In this document: positions 53,501-60,786 of the stretch, one piece after another
Position numbering within the stretch: the stretch's first letter is position 1
How the letters are laid out: each line of letters begins with the position of its first letter
From: Maricaulis sp965242785
GTDB lineage: Bacteria; Pseudomonadota; Alphaproteobacteria; Caulobacterales; Maricaulaceae
Length of the DNA: 64,000 nt
Assembly (NCBI GenBank): GCA_965242785.1
Contig: CBDETA010000003.1
Coordinates: forward strand, 620,001-684,000
Reading direction: 5' to 3'
The notes under the pieces: model-generated
Told to the model about the DNA's origin: nothing
Database searches by the model: none
The model's input: only the letters and a program-made list of their open reading frames with translations
Position numbers and translations under genes: made by a program

Positions 53501-53775
53501 AGGAAATCGCCCTCATAGACGGGCGTGGTGGCCCAGCTGTCCCGTGCAACCTCGATACCGTCCAGCTCGGCCACCAGGTGCGCACGCAGGATCGGATCGG
53601 CGACATGGCGGCACACGACTTGCTCGATCGTCTCGCCCGACGGAGTCGCAACCGTACGCACGCTGCCGGGGTCGAACGGATGCAGGGCGATCGCCGTGCG
53701 GCGGTTCTCGCGCGCAGGCCCGCACGCGGGCAGCGTTTCAAGCCCGGCCGGCATGTCATCACGCGGAGCGGTCAT
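47587..53775 (-). CDS. Tail tip/host-specificity protein, lambda J-like
   Basis: A 2062-residue protein. The first third has J-like tail-tip features (residues about 95-125 a hydrophobic stretch, then YRPMPVLFGEHRVFPPLQG; IHPH-like domains). The middle has fibronectin-type modules (ETAPLLIKRIRPS, TVTWTAVEDPRVADLLVYAKAQG). From about residue 1200 it becomes fibre-like with helical coiled-coil segments and, near 1600-1800, repeated SEGINNSGITIGSNG units. It follows NlpC/P60 (K) as J follows K/I in lambda. The ATG at 53775 has GAAGG upstream; the in-frame GTG at 53790 overlaps K. Gene I, normally between K and J, is missing. Confidence 0.88.
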   Translation of the reverse strand: MTAPRDDMPAGLETLPACGPARENRRTAIALHPFDPGSVRTVATPSGETIEQVVCRHVADPILRAHLVAELDGIEVARDSWATTPVYEGDFLLLRVRPSGDDGAKILRTVLQIAVVALATWVGGGAGGAIATQFWAAAAAATVMVVGNLAINALIPPPQPDFSQPSLPSPTYSVDGARNQALPYRPMPVLFGEHRVFPPLQGVPVQEIVGDDVYLRYLLNLGPMPLAYDVADIKIGETPISEYSGVEYEIRATPDDPPITLYRDDPFTEAVGTLLDGAGWVSRTSQTETTELVAVFAFPQGLGQVDDKGRNKALSASVEMRYRPTGSSEPWVYYRPTAPQGNSAAAAVGRDRLSWFVAEPDLVDWAGNMPGGTASGSHTVTRSDPGKPFRVALRAAVPKGQYDVEVRRVDTAQGDGKQKFDRVEWGALRSISARDPMPLTGYAYMAVYVKASDQLSGVVDAINLVLKRKAPTLAAAIANAAEPDLSLVAASDWTAETATRNPADNTLFLYRGGHTQRPLPDARIDWPAWAAFWIWNRDNNYSVDYVIDTEMTRAKAAQLLCATGRARPIWINGKLSVVIDGPRLDGERQLFTPRSTRGFRVRKTFPGDVHALRINFTNREQGYREDEMLVFADGYSEYGEVEGTVAASFYEQLQLPGVTDPEIVWRLGRFWLYTALLQTETVEFDVDVESVASRIGDLVAVQHDVMLVGLGSGRVKSLTTDGSGNVTAITLDEAGDASSGHLVMEEGKDYAIRWRFVEEAGEGTGSYQVSVSASLPVSTVAGVVETLQLPAPVDPADAPKVGDLVAFGETGLETAPLLIKRIRPSRNFDAMILGVAYAPERFEADNGTVPAFNTRITLPRAPKPPQPTLAETYVTEDGIFVRFDVPESYAESLTGFQVRWRQSPESGSTARFDRLPDLRSDERVVVLPPGVPGRTFDVEITSLGPDGRAGDPLLITGLAASDALAQPSGVAVTPVTFAGPDGASVPGVTVTWTAVEDPRVADLLVYAKAQGASAASYRVIFSDTPRAGAGEIRGLVPGKAYDFGFAFRDERGAMSDPLVEIANVTVPNTLVANDATGPTAAIDAARDAINDAQGRADATLADAAGKLAEAAETGLQDSLLNWIEDPTGSDGWVADDGGFIIGKTTGFKAMWPSLASGEQTTKVLWFPHEKAVKPGVLVQAGVEVAVEGVTSEAILEAVWYDAAGSVLATEAMDNAASGRLADVVQAPASAATVRFRLVPDASTSGQGSVAVSEPFTAFARPGQTTADAFQDPASETRSRFLSIERSMGEMAGSVRQSLTENRRARAVITSIMATQVGQDSAIAAAKTEVLTTVSGIYVTSAYAIETFQTESQVNQSIGSYQFAVGAITDTISGHATTTAGAVADIETGAAYWETLVEASGSNPAIAGLTAGKDGSAVTLGGDALYFINFVGGTSIKAMEVVGGDVRISNDLYVDNAIIMAAGGAIRGGASGYLSGTGFFLGYDGSAYKLAVGNPAGQYMAWDGATLAITGDFTRSFGSSGLLTMGDLGAGRTGFEILNSAGVEAFYVDDTGAMRLNGDALPTTRAPTAPVSPRPGEWWFDTSSDTQYRWGGASWDEWATIGGTWGDNIAGRPANLVALTGSEGINNSGITIGSNGLLTGAGGGQVTISGLGYVGDLNATAGANWATNVAGRPTELTDGRITAGLDANGDLVRNITSSRATSSDLLRRTGGGLFNGDLDATLGATWGDNVISIPANLAALTGSEGIQNSAVSIGSNGALTGAGGGQVTIAGLGYTGALNANYITNTNELTDGAGLGNTAAWGSVSGRPANLSSLTGAESILNSGITIGANGALTGGGGGQVTLGGLGAGTLATKSSVSDTELASGKALIQTQSGAPTPTSVRMVQDTTTGVVYADDGISARRISQDVYTNTGGNQAINATAAGIYEVVAKVALEDCDENTLVGFNGSGIGYSSATANASSAAVEGQWAVIASATETAEGSTINTNVVGSSQVLAEGATDGLQYFNDGGDILEQSSDFVSNVSPKFLDGSITGGTVYIHLGLRVSSGSGTINAGSCLLRVPRLS
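48280..48970 (-). repeat. Repeated fibre units in the J-like gene
   Basis: At least four near-identical protein units, each like GSNGLLTGAGGGQVTISGLGYVG joined by NVAGRPTEL-type linkers, are encoded here at roughly 150-300 base spacing. The matching DNA stretches share blocks around TCAGCGCACC and GGCCGGA. Such units give elastic, variable receptor-binding fibres and can change in number by recombination. Confidence 0.6.
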
Positions 53776-54199
53776 AGAAGCCTTCGACACGATTGGCCCA
53801 GACGGTTTCGTCCAGGCGTTCCAGATGGGTGGCGGGTGTGCCCGGCCGATATCCGGCCGGTGCTATGGCATGAAGGAAGCTGCCCTGGCCCACATAGAGA
53901 CCGACATGGACCGGGCGGCCGCGGATCTTGAACAGCACCACGGCGCCAGGCCGACGCGGCACGCGCTGCCAAGGGCCCAGATGGGCGGTAATCATCTGTT
54001 CCTGCAGATCAAACCGAGCCGCGAGACCGGCCGGCTTTTCGGGCGTGTAGAGGCCGGCATGGCTTTCCGCCACCAGCCCGAAATGCCGGGGCCGACACCA
54101 GGCGATCAACCCCCAGCAATCCCAGCCTGCCGGCTCGCGCCCATGCCAGACATAGGGCGTTTGCAGATAGGGCCGATGCCAGCCCGATGCCGGGCTCAT
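53759..54199 (-). CDS. NlpC/P60 tail peptidase, lambda K-like
   Basis: A 146-residue protein with the NlpC/P60 catalytic Cys in GWDCWGLIAW and His in RPVHVGLYVGQ, then a polar residue in FLHAIA. In lambda-like phages the K protein acts at the tail tip to open peptidoglycan during DNA entry. The start overlaps the stop of the L-like gene by one base (TGATG), and its 3' end overlaps the J-like gene by 17 bases. Confidence 0.87.
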   Translation of the reverse strand: MSPASGWHRPYLQTPYVWHGREPAGWDCWGLIAWCRPRHFGLVAESHAGLYTPEKPAGLAARFDLQEQMITAHLGPWQRVPRRPGAVVLFKIRGRPVHVGLYVGQGSFLHAIAPAGYRPGTPATHLERLDETVWANRVEGFYDRSA

Positions 54200-54702
54200 C
54201 AGAACAGGGCGGGAGCCGTGCGCGGTGTGAAACTGTTGGACGTGACGGGTTCGTCCTCGTCCAGGTCCACAGCCAGCTGGCCGTTCACCTGCAGGCGGTC
54301 CGCCTCGGCGCCGACGAATTGAAACTCTGGCAGAGTCTCCTCGACCGTGTCTGGATCCGAACCAAGGACAACCTCGACCAACACGGTCGGGCGGGATTGG
54401 AGGGAACGGATCGCCAGCATGATGCGCCGGTCAACATTGTCGATGACCAGCGTGGCGATCTGGCGCTCGTTCTCACCCTGGCCCGGCGGGGTGAAATCGA
54501 AACCGTAGGCCTTGAACACATCGCCGCGGCTGGTGATGTCCACCGTGTTGTTGACGAAGCGCAAGGCGCCATCGCTGACCCCCAGCTCGGGATACTGGAT
54601 GCCCAGCGCCGCCAGATCCGGGTGAGAGAAGGTCACCAGCACCAGATAAACTTCATCGGTATGCTGGGCGGTGGCCGCTTCAAGATAGGTGCGCGACGGC
54701 AT
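54199..54702 (-). CDS. DUF1833-type tail protein, lambda L position
   Basis: A 167-residue soluble beta-rich protein with SRTYLEAATAQHTDEVYLVLVTFSHPDL and a DUF1833-like block (LRFVNNTVDITSRGDVFKAYGFDFTPPGQGENE). It lies between M and K, the place of lambda L, which binds near the tail tip. It overlaps both neighbours by one base, indicating coupled translation. Confidence 0.82.
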   Translation of the reverse strand: MPSRTYLEAATAQHTDEVYLVLVTFSHPDLAALGIQYPELGVSDGALRFVNNTVDITSRGDVFKAYGFDFTPPGQGENERQIATLVIDNVDRRIMLAIRSLQSRPTVLVEVVLGSDPDTVEETLPEFQFVGAEADRLQVNGQLAVDLDEDEPVTSNSFTPRTAPALF

Positions 54703-55067
54703 CAGATCACCCGCAATCGGCAGGACACGATGATGTTGTCACCCGGCCCCATGGTCGCCTCAACGCCGGCGGCGCCCCCGATGATGGTGGCGACGTATTC
54801 ATCGCCCGACAACGGCTCCGTCCAGTCGAAGGACAACGCACCATCGGCCAGCGTGCCGTGCAGGAAGGGCCGCCACTTGTCATTGTAGTCACTGGTGGAC
54901 CAACGCCAGGACAGCTCGACCACCGACGGCACGGCGGTGAACAGGCGCCGGGTTTTCTTCGGACCGGAATCCCGTTCGCTTTCCAGAACATTCCGTTCGG
55001 CGCGCGGCGGGCGATAGCCCTCGCGGCGCGGGTCCTTGGGCAGGCTCGCCGGCCAGGTTTCAGCCAT
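54702..55067 (-). CDS. Minor tail protein, lambda M-like
   Basis: A 121-residue protein (SWRWSTSDYNDKWRPFLHGTLADGALSFDW) with a beta-rich fold and a Trp-rich N-terminal half, as in the lambda gpM group. Position between tape measure and L supports the call. Start overlaps the tape measure stop by one base. Confidence 0.7.
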   Translation of the reverse strand: MAETWPASLPKDPRREGYRPPRAERNVLESERDSGPKKTRRLFTAVPSVVELSWRWSTSDYNDKWRPFLHGTLADGALSFDWTEPLSGDEYVATIIGGAAGVEATMGPGDNIIVSCRLRVI

Positions 55068-57397
55068 CAGCGCCGCCCCGGACGCGGCTCAAGGCCAAAG
55101 CGTCTCTCGAACACATCATCAAACTCTCCCGAGCCGAATTGCCCCCTGATGACTTCCGCCAGCATGATCTCCATGCGGCGCGTACCGTCCGCCGAACGCC
55201 GTTCGGCGATGCGGGACTTGCCGCCCTCGCGTTCGTCCTTGAGCACGATCTCCAGCGTTTCGGCGCCGGCAGCCCGGGACGCGCCCCCCATCGGCCCCAT
55301 GGTCTTCAGCGCCGGGATGATGTGCAGATCCTCATTCCGGCTGACCTGGGCAAAGGGTTGCCCGTTCAAGGCCAGCACATTCTGGTCAACGCCGGGATTG
55401 CCCTTGAAGGTGTATGAGGCACCCGTGTCATGTTTGGGCAGGCTCACACCCTTCGGTGAAGTTCCGAAACTGCCCATCCAGTTGCCCAGAGCCTGGTCGA
55501 AGGCACCGGCGATCGGGCCGATCACCATCCGCTGGATCGCGATCTCGGCCAGCACCCGCAGTATACGCTCCCCCATATCCTCAAAGGCGTCGCCGACACT
55601 ACCGGCTCCTGTGGCGATGTCGGCCAATCCATCGCCGATCCCGTCCAGGATCCGCGTTCCTCCCGCATCGATCGCCGTGGTCAGGTTCTCGTACTCCTCC
55701 GCCATTTTGCGCAGGCCCGGGAACCGGTCCTCCACGCGGATGACATTGTCGCCTTCCGCGCCGTGCAGCGCCTCTTTCACCGCCTCGATTTCGGCGATGA
55801 TGATGTCCGCATGCTCCGGACTCTCCCGCCACAGGGCGAACAGGCGCTCCAGCCGATCAGCCGCCTCGGTGGACGGGCGCAGCAATTCCTCCAGCAGCTG
55901 CTTTTGCTGTTCCACCGGATCCAGCGTGCCTTCGATTGCGCCCGCCAGCTTGCGCTGGTCATCGGTGAGCTGGTCGAGTTTGGGATGCAGGCCCAGCGCC
56001 TCGGCCCGCAGGGCGACCAGCTGATCGATCAGCTGCTGGGTGATCTCGATGTTTTCTTCGCCGATGGTGATGCCGGCCGCGCGGGCCTGGTTGAGATCGG
56101 CTTCGTACTGGCGCAGCTGCTGCAGGGGGGTCAGTGTGGCACGGTAAGACTGCTCCAGCAGGGCTTCCAGTTCGCGCCGGCGTTCGGTGGAAATTCCCGG
56201 GTCAGCACCCTGTTCATTCCACCCGGCCAACATCGCTTGATACGCTGCCAGCCCATCTGCACCGGTGCCCGTCACCATGTCCATTCGGGATCGGCGATCC
56301 AGCTCACCTGAGATTTCCCGTTCCAGCTGCAACTGCTGCCGCAGCACCCGTTCAATCCGCGCCCGTTCACGGACTTCCAGCCGATCGTTTTCCAGTCTGA
56401 CTTCGCTGTTCCCGATCAGCTCCTGCGCCAAATTCAGCTGGGTCTCTAATGCGCTACTGGCCCGCTCGCGCAGTGGTATCTCTGCCTGAAGCAGGGCCGC
56501 CGCTCGCTCCTCGAACGTCGCCGTCGCTTCCTGGCGCGCGACTTCAAGGTCCAGCATAGCCAGGCTTTGCAGTTGACGAGCACGGTCCTGGCGCGTTTGC
56601 GCAAGTCGGATGGCCTCACCCGCATCTGCAAATCGACGAATCGCTTCCTCACTCAACGCTGCGTTCAGGTTATCCGCTGCACCGAGGATTCTTTCGATTT
56701 CATCTGCCGTCTGCTGCAGCAATGGGCTCGCCTCGCGCAAGCCCAGCTTGTCTGCGATGGCCAGCCGACGGGTGGGGTCTTGGATCTCCCGGATGCGCTC
56801 CAGGACAGCGTCGAGAATGGTGGTGGCATCAGCTCCACTATCGACCAGCTCGCGCAGGCCCAGCGCGTCGAAAGCATCGCGCCCCTCGCCCTGCCCGGTG
56901 GCCCGATATTCGCCGATGCGCTTGGAAAACTCTTCCAGCCCGGCAAGAGTGGCATTGAAGTCGCCGCCGGCCAGTTGGACCGCAGATCCCAAGGACAAGA
57001 CCTGCTCTTCCATCAGGCCCGCTGCAGCCGCGGCGTTCTCCAGTTCTTCCGCCCAGAAGGCGGTCTCGCGACTGCGCTCCATCAGCATGAAGACTTCGCG
57101 CAAGGCCAGGGCAAGCACGCCCAGCCCCGCAGCGGCGGCGACGCCCCAAGGCCCGATCGAAGTGAGAAAGCCACCCAGCGGCCCCGCGCGGGACGCGAGA
57201 TCGTCTATGCCGCCCTGCAGCTGCTTGCGGGCCTGATCCACCGCCTGGAAGCCTTGCTGCGCCGGCCGGGCGCCCCTGGACAGGTCCCGCCAGACGCGTT
57301 CACCCGTAGGCCCCAACTCTTCGAGGCGCCGCTTAAGCTCCTCCTGCCCGCGCAGGTCCAGCTTGATGACGACGCTGCCGGCCTTTTTCTCAGCCAT
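55067..57397 (-). CDS. Tail tape measure protein
   Basis: A 776-residue protein with a long alpha-helical/coiled-coil body (GEEGRDAFDALGLRELVDS, ELLRPSTEAADRLERL), an N-terminal hydrophobic stretch near 84-103 (LGGFLTSIGPWGVAAAAGLGV) and a C-terminal tail-assembly domain. It sets tail length; 776 residues suggest a tail similar to lambda (853). It lies just after the chaperone frameshift extension (57400). The start at 57397 follows GGGTGACTG. Confidence 0.9.
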   Translation of the reverse strand: MAEKKAGSVVIKLDLRGQEELKRRLEELGPTGERVWRDLSRGARPAQQGFQAVDQARKQLQGGIDDLASRAGPLGGFLTSIGPWGVAAAAGLGVLALALREVFMLMERSRETAFWAEELENAAAAAGLMEEQVLSLGSAVQLAGGDFNATLAGLEEFSKRIGEYRATGQGEGRDAFDALGLRELVDSGADATTILDAVLERIREIQDPTRRLAIADKLGLREASPLLQQTADEIERILGAADNLNAALSEEAIRRFADAGEAIRLAQTRQDRARQLQSLAMLDLEVARQEATATFEERAAALLQAEIPLRERASSALETQLNLAQELIGNSEVRLENDRLEVRERARIERVLRQQLQLEREISGELDRRSRMDMVTGTGADGLAAYQAMLAGWNEQGADPGISTERRRELEALLEQSYRATLTPLQQLRQYEADLNQARAAGITIGEENIEITQQLIDQLVALRAEALGLHPKLDQLTDDQRKLAGAIEGTLDPVEQQKQLLEELLRPSTEAADRLERLFALWRESPEHADIIIAEIEAVKEALHGAEGDNVIRVEDRFPGLRKMAEEYENLTTAIDAGGTRILDGIGDGLADIATGAGSVGDAFEDMGERILRVLAEIAIQRMVIGPIAGAFDQALGNWMGSFGTSPKGVSLPKHDTGASYTFKGNPGVDQNVLALNGQPFAQVSRNEDLHIIPALKTMGPMGGASRAAGAETLEIVLKDEREGGKSRIAERRSADGTRRMEIMLAEVIRGQFGSGEFDDVFERRFGLEPRPGRR
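55190..55208. repeat. 19-bp palindrome CGCCGAACGCCGTTCGGCG, copy 1
   Basis: Exact copy of the element at 59276-59294, here within the coding frame of the tape measure gene near its C-terminal end. Repetition within 4 kb suggests more than chance. Confidence 0.45.
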
Positions 57398-57399
57398 GA

Positions 57400-57789
57400 T
57401 CAGTCACCCTTTGCTTCGCGCGCGAGGGCCAGGCCGGCGTGGATGCCAGCCTCGGCATGGTCCAACAGTTCAAGCGCCAGCCAATCGGGCATGGCCGGTC
57501 GCATCTGGTGCAGACGCTGCAAGGCCAGAGACATGTCGATCCCCTCGAACCCCCAGCCACCGCGTTTCAGGCAGGCACCGCCCTGGATCAGCGCTAGAAC
57601 CATCGTCCCCTCGACCGATCGGGGTTGATGTTCGCGGAACGGGCAAAGATGCGAGGGTTCAACATCCCGACCCTCGGTGCGCGGATCCCGCACCCGCCCG
57701 CCACGGGCACACGCATCACCGGCGCGAGCGCAATCCTGGCAGTTCAAAGCGCCACCCTCGTGGATCCACGACAGGGTGGCGCTTATGCG
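57400..57789 (-). CDS. Frameshift extension of the tail chaperone (lambda T part of G-T)
   Basis: This reading frame has no convincing start of its own (only a TTG at 57747 within a hairpin arm) but is open back to the slippery site and continues in the -1 frame: after the AAC codon the ribosome re-reads C as part of CGC and follows CGC-ATA-AGC to a stop at 57400, adding 129 residues. The joined G-T product is about 292 residues, close to lambda gpG-T (279). It contains a Cys cluster (MNCQDC...DAC...HLCPF) that could bind zinc. It binds the tape measure and lets the tail tube assemble. Confidence 0.8.
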   Translation of the reverse strand, partial: RISATLSWIHEGGALNCQDCARAGDACARGGRVRDPRTEGRDVEPSHLCPFREHQPRSVEGTMVLALIQGGACLKRGGWGFEGIDMSLALQRLHQMRPAMPDWLALELLDHAEAGIHAGLALAREAKGD

Positions 57790-57795
57790 TTTCCC
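57748..57795 (-). other. Programmed -1 ribosomal frameshift signal
   Basis: On the minus strand the 0-frame codons end GAG-GGA-AAC-GCA-TAA. The slippery heptamer G-GGA-AAC (57789-57795) is in the correct frame (X XXY YYZ). Five bases later an 11-bp perfect stem begins (AGCGCCACCCT at 57773-57783 paired with 57748-57758), whose 14-base loop folds again as CGTG-GATC-CACG. The zero-frame stop lies inside the start of this structure. Shift to -1 fuses frame 57783-58277 to frame 57400-57747. Confidence 0.88.
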
Positions 57796-58277
57796 TCTCG
57801 CACCACCCGGTCGAGCGCCTTGTTGATTTCGGTCTGGATCTTCCGGGCGATCAACGGGTTGTCGATGATCAGTGCCTGGACCGCTTCGGGTGTCGGCGTA
57901 TCAATCACGGCCCCGGTCTGCTTGTCCCCGAAATACTGCCAGGACCGGATGTGCATCTGCACGACCTTGACCAGGTCGAGCGTATCCGCCGCGGCCCGGA
58001 TAGCGCTTTCCAACCCGGAACGCTTCAGTACTTTGCCGAAGCCCAGCGCATCCAGTACAGGTGCCGCTCGGACCGCGAAGTCCGCATCGCTTTCATCCTG
58101 GTTCGGTACCGGGATCATCGACCAGGCCTCGTGTTCGGCCGCCTTGCGCGAAGGCGTGGTGGGCCGATCGAGCACGATGCGCGGCACGCACAGCTTTTTG
58201 TTCACCTTCTCCGCGTGCTCGGGGAAGGTGATGACGATCTCGCCCGTGTCAGTGGGCCCCGTCGAGATCCGGATCAT
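57783..58277 (-). CDS. Tail assembly chaperone, lambda G-like
   Basis: A 164-residue soluble protein (MIRISTGPTDTGEIVITF, then a helical C-terminal half) that directly follows the tail tube gene and precedes the tape measure, the standard place of G. Its ATG overlaps the tail tube stop by four bases. Its C-terminal codons contain the slippery site for the G-T frameshift product, which confirms the role independently of sequence similarity. Confidence 0.85.
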   Translation of the reverse strand: MIRISTGPTDTGEIVITFPEHAEKVNKKLCVPRIVLDRPTTPSRKAAEHEAWSMIPVPNQDESDADFAVRAAPVLDALGFGKVLKRSGLESAIRAAADTLDLVKVVQMHIRSWQYFGDKQTGAVIDTPTPEAVQALIIDNPLIARKIQTEINKALDRVVREGNA

Positions 58278-59242
58278 GACTCACCCGGGTAAGACGCGAT
58301 CGAGTTGACCAGCGTTGCCTTGAAGGCCGCAGCGGATGCGGTCTGCTCGCCGCGCATCTCATAGCGCTCGGTGCGCACCCCCTGGCCGGTGGCAGGACGC
58401 TGGGTCGGCACAAACCGCACCGCCGGCAAGTCGATGGTCAGCTTGTTGCTGGCATCGGTAACGAACGCCAGCTGCAGATCATCGACATTCTTGGACGCCG
58501 CAATGTCGAACCAGGTGTTGTCGACCGGCCGGATGTCCAGAGATCCGCCGACATTCGGATTGACCTCGGGAATGAATTCCTTGGCGGTGCGATCCGGACG
58601 CGGGATCGGCCGGTCATCAATGAGCGTGCGATCAAACATCACACTGCCGCCCATGATGTTCGCCACCGCCACGGAGTTGTAGAGGATCTGGCAGCCAATG
58701 CCCGCCGCGAACGTGTTGAGCGCCAGCTGTGACGCGGGCGTGCCGGTCGGATCCGACACCGGATTGGTGATGTCAGACGCCTTGCCCTGCAGACGTACGC
58801 GCCGGCGGCCCGCCTCCGGCGTAAACCCGATCTCCATGCGCGACCAGGTGACGGTGTGCGCCAGACGCCAGTCCGGCCCATCCGGCCAGGCCAGCGACAG
58901 GCCCGCATGGGCCCGGGCGCCAGAGTTGAAGACGTGCGTGTAGGGGCCGGCGCCCGACGGCGCCGTGACGGCAAACAGGTGGGGCAGGATCCAGCCCAGC
59001 TGGTTGAAGCACAGCGGCAGATCGATGTCGAAACCGGCCTCGACCAAACCCTCGGTCGGCGGTTGCGGATCCATGACATTGGCCAGAGACACACCGATCA
59101 GCGGGTCATCGACCAGCGGGTCGGTGCGACGCGGTGTGAAGCCATAATGGGCGATCGGATTGAAATTGCCGCTGGCGGCGGTTCCCGCAGCAGCCTGGGC
59201 CAGCGCATAGAGCTGGACCTCGCGGCCGATAAGATGAGGCAT
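58274..59242 (-). CDS. Major tail tube protein, lambda V-like
   Basis: A 322-residue beta-rich protein (MPHLIGREVQLYALAQAAAG, GAGPYTHVFNSGARAHAGLS, WSRMEIGFTPEAGRRRVRLQGKA). The size exceeds lambda V (246), and about 70 C-terminal residues may form an extra surface domain. AGGAG precedes the start. It lies between the small 79-residue gene and the chaperone, the position of the tail tube. Confidence 0.83.
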   Translation of the reverse strand: MPHLIGREVQLYALAQAAAGTAASGNFNPIAHYGFTPRRTDPLVDDPLIGVSLANVMDPQPPTEGLVEAGFDIDLPLCFNQLGWILPHLFAVTAPSGAGPYTHVFNSGARAHAGLSLAWPDGPDWRLAHTVTWSRMEIGFTPEAGRRRVRLQGKASDITNPVSDPTGTPASQLALNTFAAGIGCQILYNSVAVANIMGGSVMFDRTLIDDRPIPRPDRTAKEFIPEVNPNVGGSLDIRPVDNTWFDIAASKNVDDLQLAFVTDASNKLTIDLPAVRFVPTQRPATGQGVRTERYEMRGEQTASAAAFKATLVNSIASYPGES

Positions 59243-59275
59243 GGAAATGCTCCTGACTTGAAGGAAGAGAAACGC

Positions 59276-59294
59276 CGCCGAACGCCGTTCGGCG
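59276..59294. repeat. 19-bp palindrome CGCCGAACGCCGTTCGGCG, copy 2
   Basis: An interrupted palindrome (CGCCGAAC/GTTCGGCG-type arms) in the gap between the 79-residue gene and the tail tube gene. The identical 19 bases occur again at 55190-55208 inside the tape measure gene, with one more matching base on each side. It could form a hairpin in mRNA or bind a dimeric protein. Confidence 0.5.
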
Positions 59295-59311
59295 AGACTG
59301 TCCGGCCCGGA

Positions 59312-59551
59312 TCAGGCCTGGGAGATCCCGGCCAGGCGCAGGTCGCGGGCACCGGCCTTGCGGTAGTGCTCTCCGGCTTTGGCCTTGGCCTCTTTCAACC
59401 GCGTCGCCGTGACCGCGATCACACAGCCGCGAGAACCGATGCCGGGAATGTCGGCCAGCAGAACGACATGAGCCGGCTTGCCGGTGGTTTTCGGCGCAGC
59501 AGTTGCGGCGGCCGGCGCCGATGCGCCGTCCGGAGAGGTTTCATCAGCCAT
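59312..59551 (-). CDS. Small phage protein between U and V
   Basis: A 79-residue protein with an Ala/Pro-rich N-terminal linker and a compact C-terminal part (HVVLLADIPGIGSRGCVIAVTATRLKEAKAK). AGGAGG precedes the start. It resembles small Ala-rich tail accessory proteins, but no family is recognised. The position between tail completion and tail tube genes suggests a tail role. Confidence 0.65.
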   Translation of the reverse strand: MADETSPDGASAPAAATAAPKTTGKPAHVVLLADIPGIGSRGCVIAVTATRLKEAKAKAGEHYRKAGARDLRLAGISQA

Positions 59552-59576
59552 TTCGGCCTCCTGTTTGGTGATGGGA

Positions 59577-60047
59577 TCAGCCCGTCTGGGTCAGACTGAC
59601 GAATTGCACCGCGATGGTGAGCGCATTGAGCGTGGAAATCGCGACGCCCGGGGTTTTCAGGTCCTCGGGTTTGAAGCTGCGCGCCTCTGCATAGGTGACA
59701 GTGCCATCGAGGCGAGGAGCCGCGGCGATTTCTGCCGACACCGCCGTGCGAGCGGCGGAGACACGCGCCTGGCGCGCTGCATCATCACCGCCCAGCCCCT
59801 CGATTTCGAGGATGAACAGCCCTTCCAGGTCCCATGTTGGCGGCTGACCTTGCAGGAAGCCGATCTGGCTCACATCCCCATCGATCAGAACAGCCCGAGA
59901 GCGCATCTTGCCGGCATCCTGCTCGGCATCCAGATACCGCGGATCCCGGATCACCAGAGCCATGGCCGGATCCAGCGCAGCAAGAACCGGTTCGATGACG
60001 GACTGGACAGCCGCGCGGGCCTGGTCATGGTCGATCGGCGTGGACAT
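59577..60047 (-). CDS. Tail terminator/minor tail protein, lambda U position
   Basis: A 156-residue protein with an N-terminal helix (DHDQARAAVQSVIEPVLAAL) and beta-strand core (GLFILEIEGLGGD), as in U-type tail terminators. It follows the 241-residue Z-position gene by eight bases and precedes the tail tube region. Assignment rests on size and order. Confidence 0.65.
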   Translation of the reverse strand: MSTPIDHDQARAAVQSVIEPVLAALDPAMALVIRDPRYLDAEQDAGKMRSRAVLIDGDVSQIGFLQGQPPTWDLEGLFILEIEGLGGDDAARQARVSAARTAVSAEIAAAPRLDGTVTYAEARSFKPEDLKTPGVAISTLNALTIAVQFVSLTQTG

Positions 60048-60055
60048 GGGTCGCC

Positions 60056-60781
60056 CTACTCTGCCGGTCCGAACCGGCGCTGGGTGATTTCCTGGAAGGC
60101 CCGGGCAAATCGAGCCAGGCCCTCCCGGCCGATCGCATCGGCAATCGCCTGCGGATTGATGCTCTTGGGCATGGTAACGGCCGGCACCATGATGAACATC
60201 ACGACGCCATTCTCCTGACGCCGCGCGTTGATCGTGCGCGCACTGGCGCGACCGTAGCCGCGCTTGTTCTTCTGGACGTTGTCCGCCATGACCAGGACGA
60301 GGTCGCGCCCCTTGACCTTGACATAACGCAGGCGACCGAACCGCTTTTCGGCCATCGTCAGCGCATAGGCGCGCGCCTTGCGAAGCCGGCCGGACTGTCC
60401 GAAGCCATAGCCCGCCTGCGGCGCATTCTCCGTCGGTATGAGGATGTATTTTCCCTCACCCGCCCTGATGGTCAGGCCTTCGGAAAAAGCCTGGATGATG
60501 TGCGGCGCATTCGACCACCAGCCGATCGATGGAGAGAGGCTCGCCTGACCGCTACGGTTAGGCCAGACCTTGGACCTCCAGGCATTCGCGACCTTGTCCC
60601 CGAGCGGCCCGCGCGTATCGGCGCGCAATTGCCCCTTTCCCCACGTCTCGACAGAGTCGGCGGCTGCCATGGCAGCCTGGGCGAGATCCTCCACCGTCGC
60701 ATCCATATCGGCCGCCAGGGACTGGACGACATCCACATCAATCGAGAAGTCCACATCCCCGGAAGACGATCCGAACGCCAT
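60056..60781 (-). CDS. Phage minor tail/connector protein, lambda Z position (DUF6441-like)
   Basis: A 241-residue protein, helical at the N-terminus (VQSLAADMDATVEDLAQAAMAAADSV) and with a mixed basic C-terminal half (GRDLVLVMADNVQKNKRGYGRASA). It resembles the DUF6441 group found between head joining and tail genes. The ATG at 60781 is seven bases after the stop of the FII-like gene overlap region; an upstream in-frame ATG is less likely. Probably needed to join head and tail. Confidence 0.68.
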   Translation of the reverse strand: MAFGSSSGDVDFSIDVDVVQSLAADMDATVEDLAQAAMAAADSVETWGKGQLRADTRGPLGDKVANAWRSKVWPNRSGQASLSPSIGWWSNAPHIIQAFSEGLTIRAGEGKYILIPTENAPQAGYGFGQSGRLRKARAYALTMAEKRFGRLRYVKVKGRDLVLVMADNVQKNKRGYGRASARTINARRQENGVVMFIMVPAVTMPKSINPQAIADAIGREGLARFARAFQEITQRRFGPAE

Positions 60782-60786
60782 GGCGG

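Noticed and set aside
57400..57747. Independent gene starting at the TTG at 57747
   Set aside because: The TTG sits in the right arm of the frameshift hairpin without a ribosome binding site, and the frame is open upstream to the slippery site, so it is a -1 extension.
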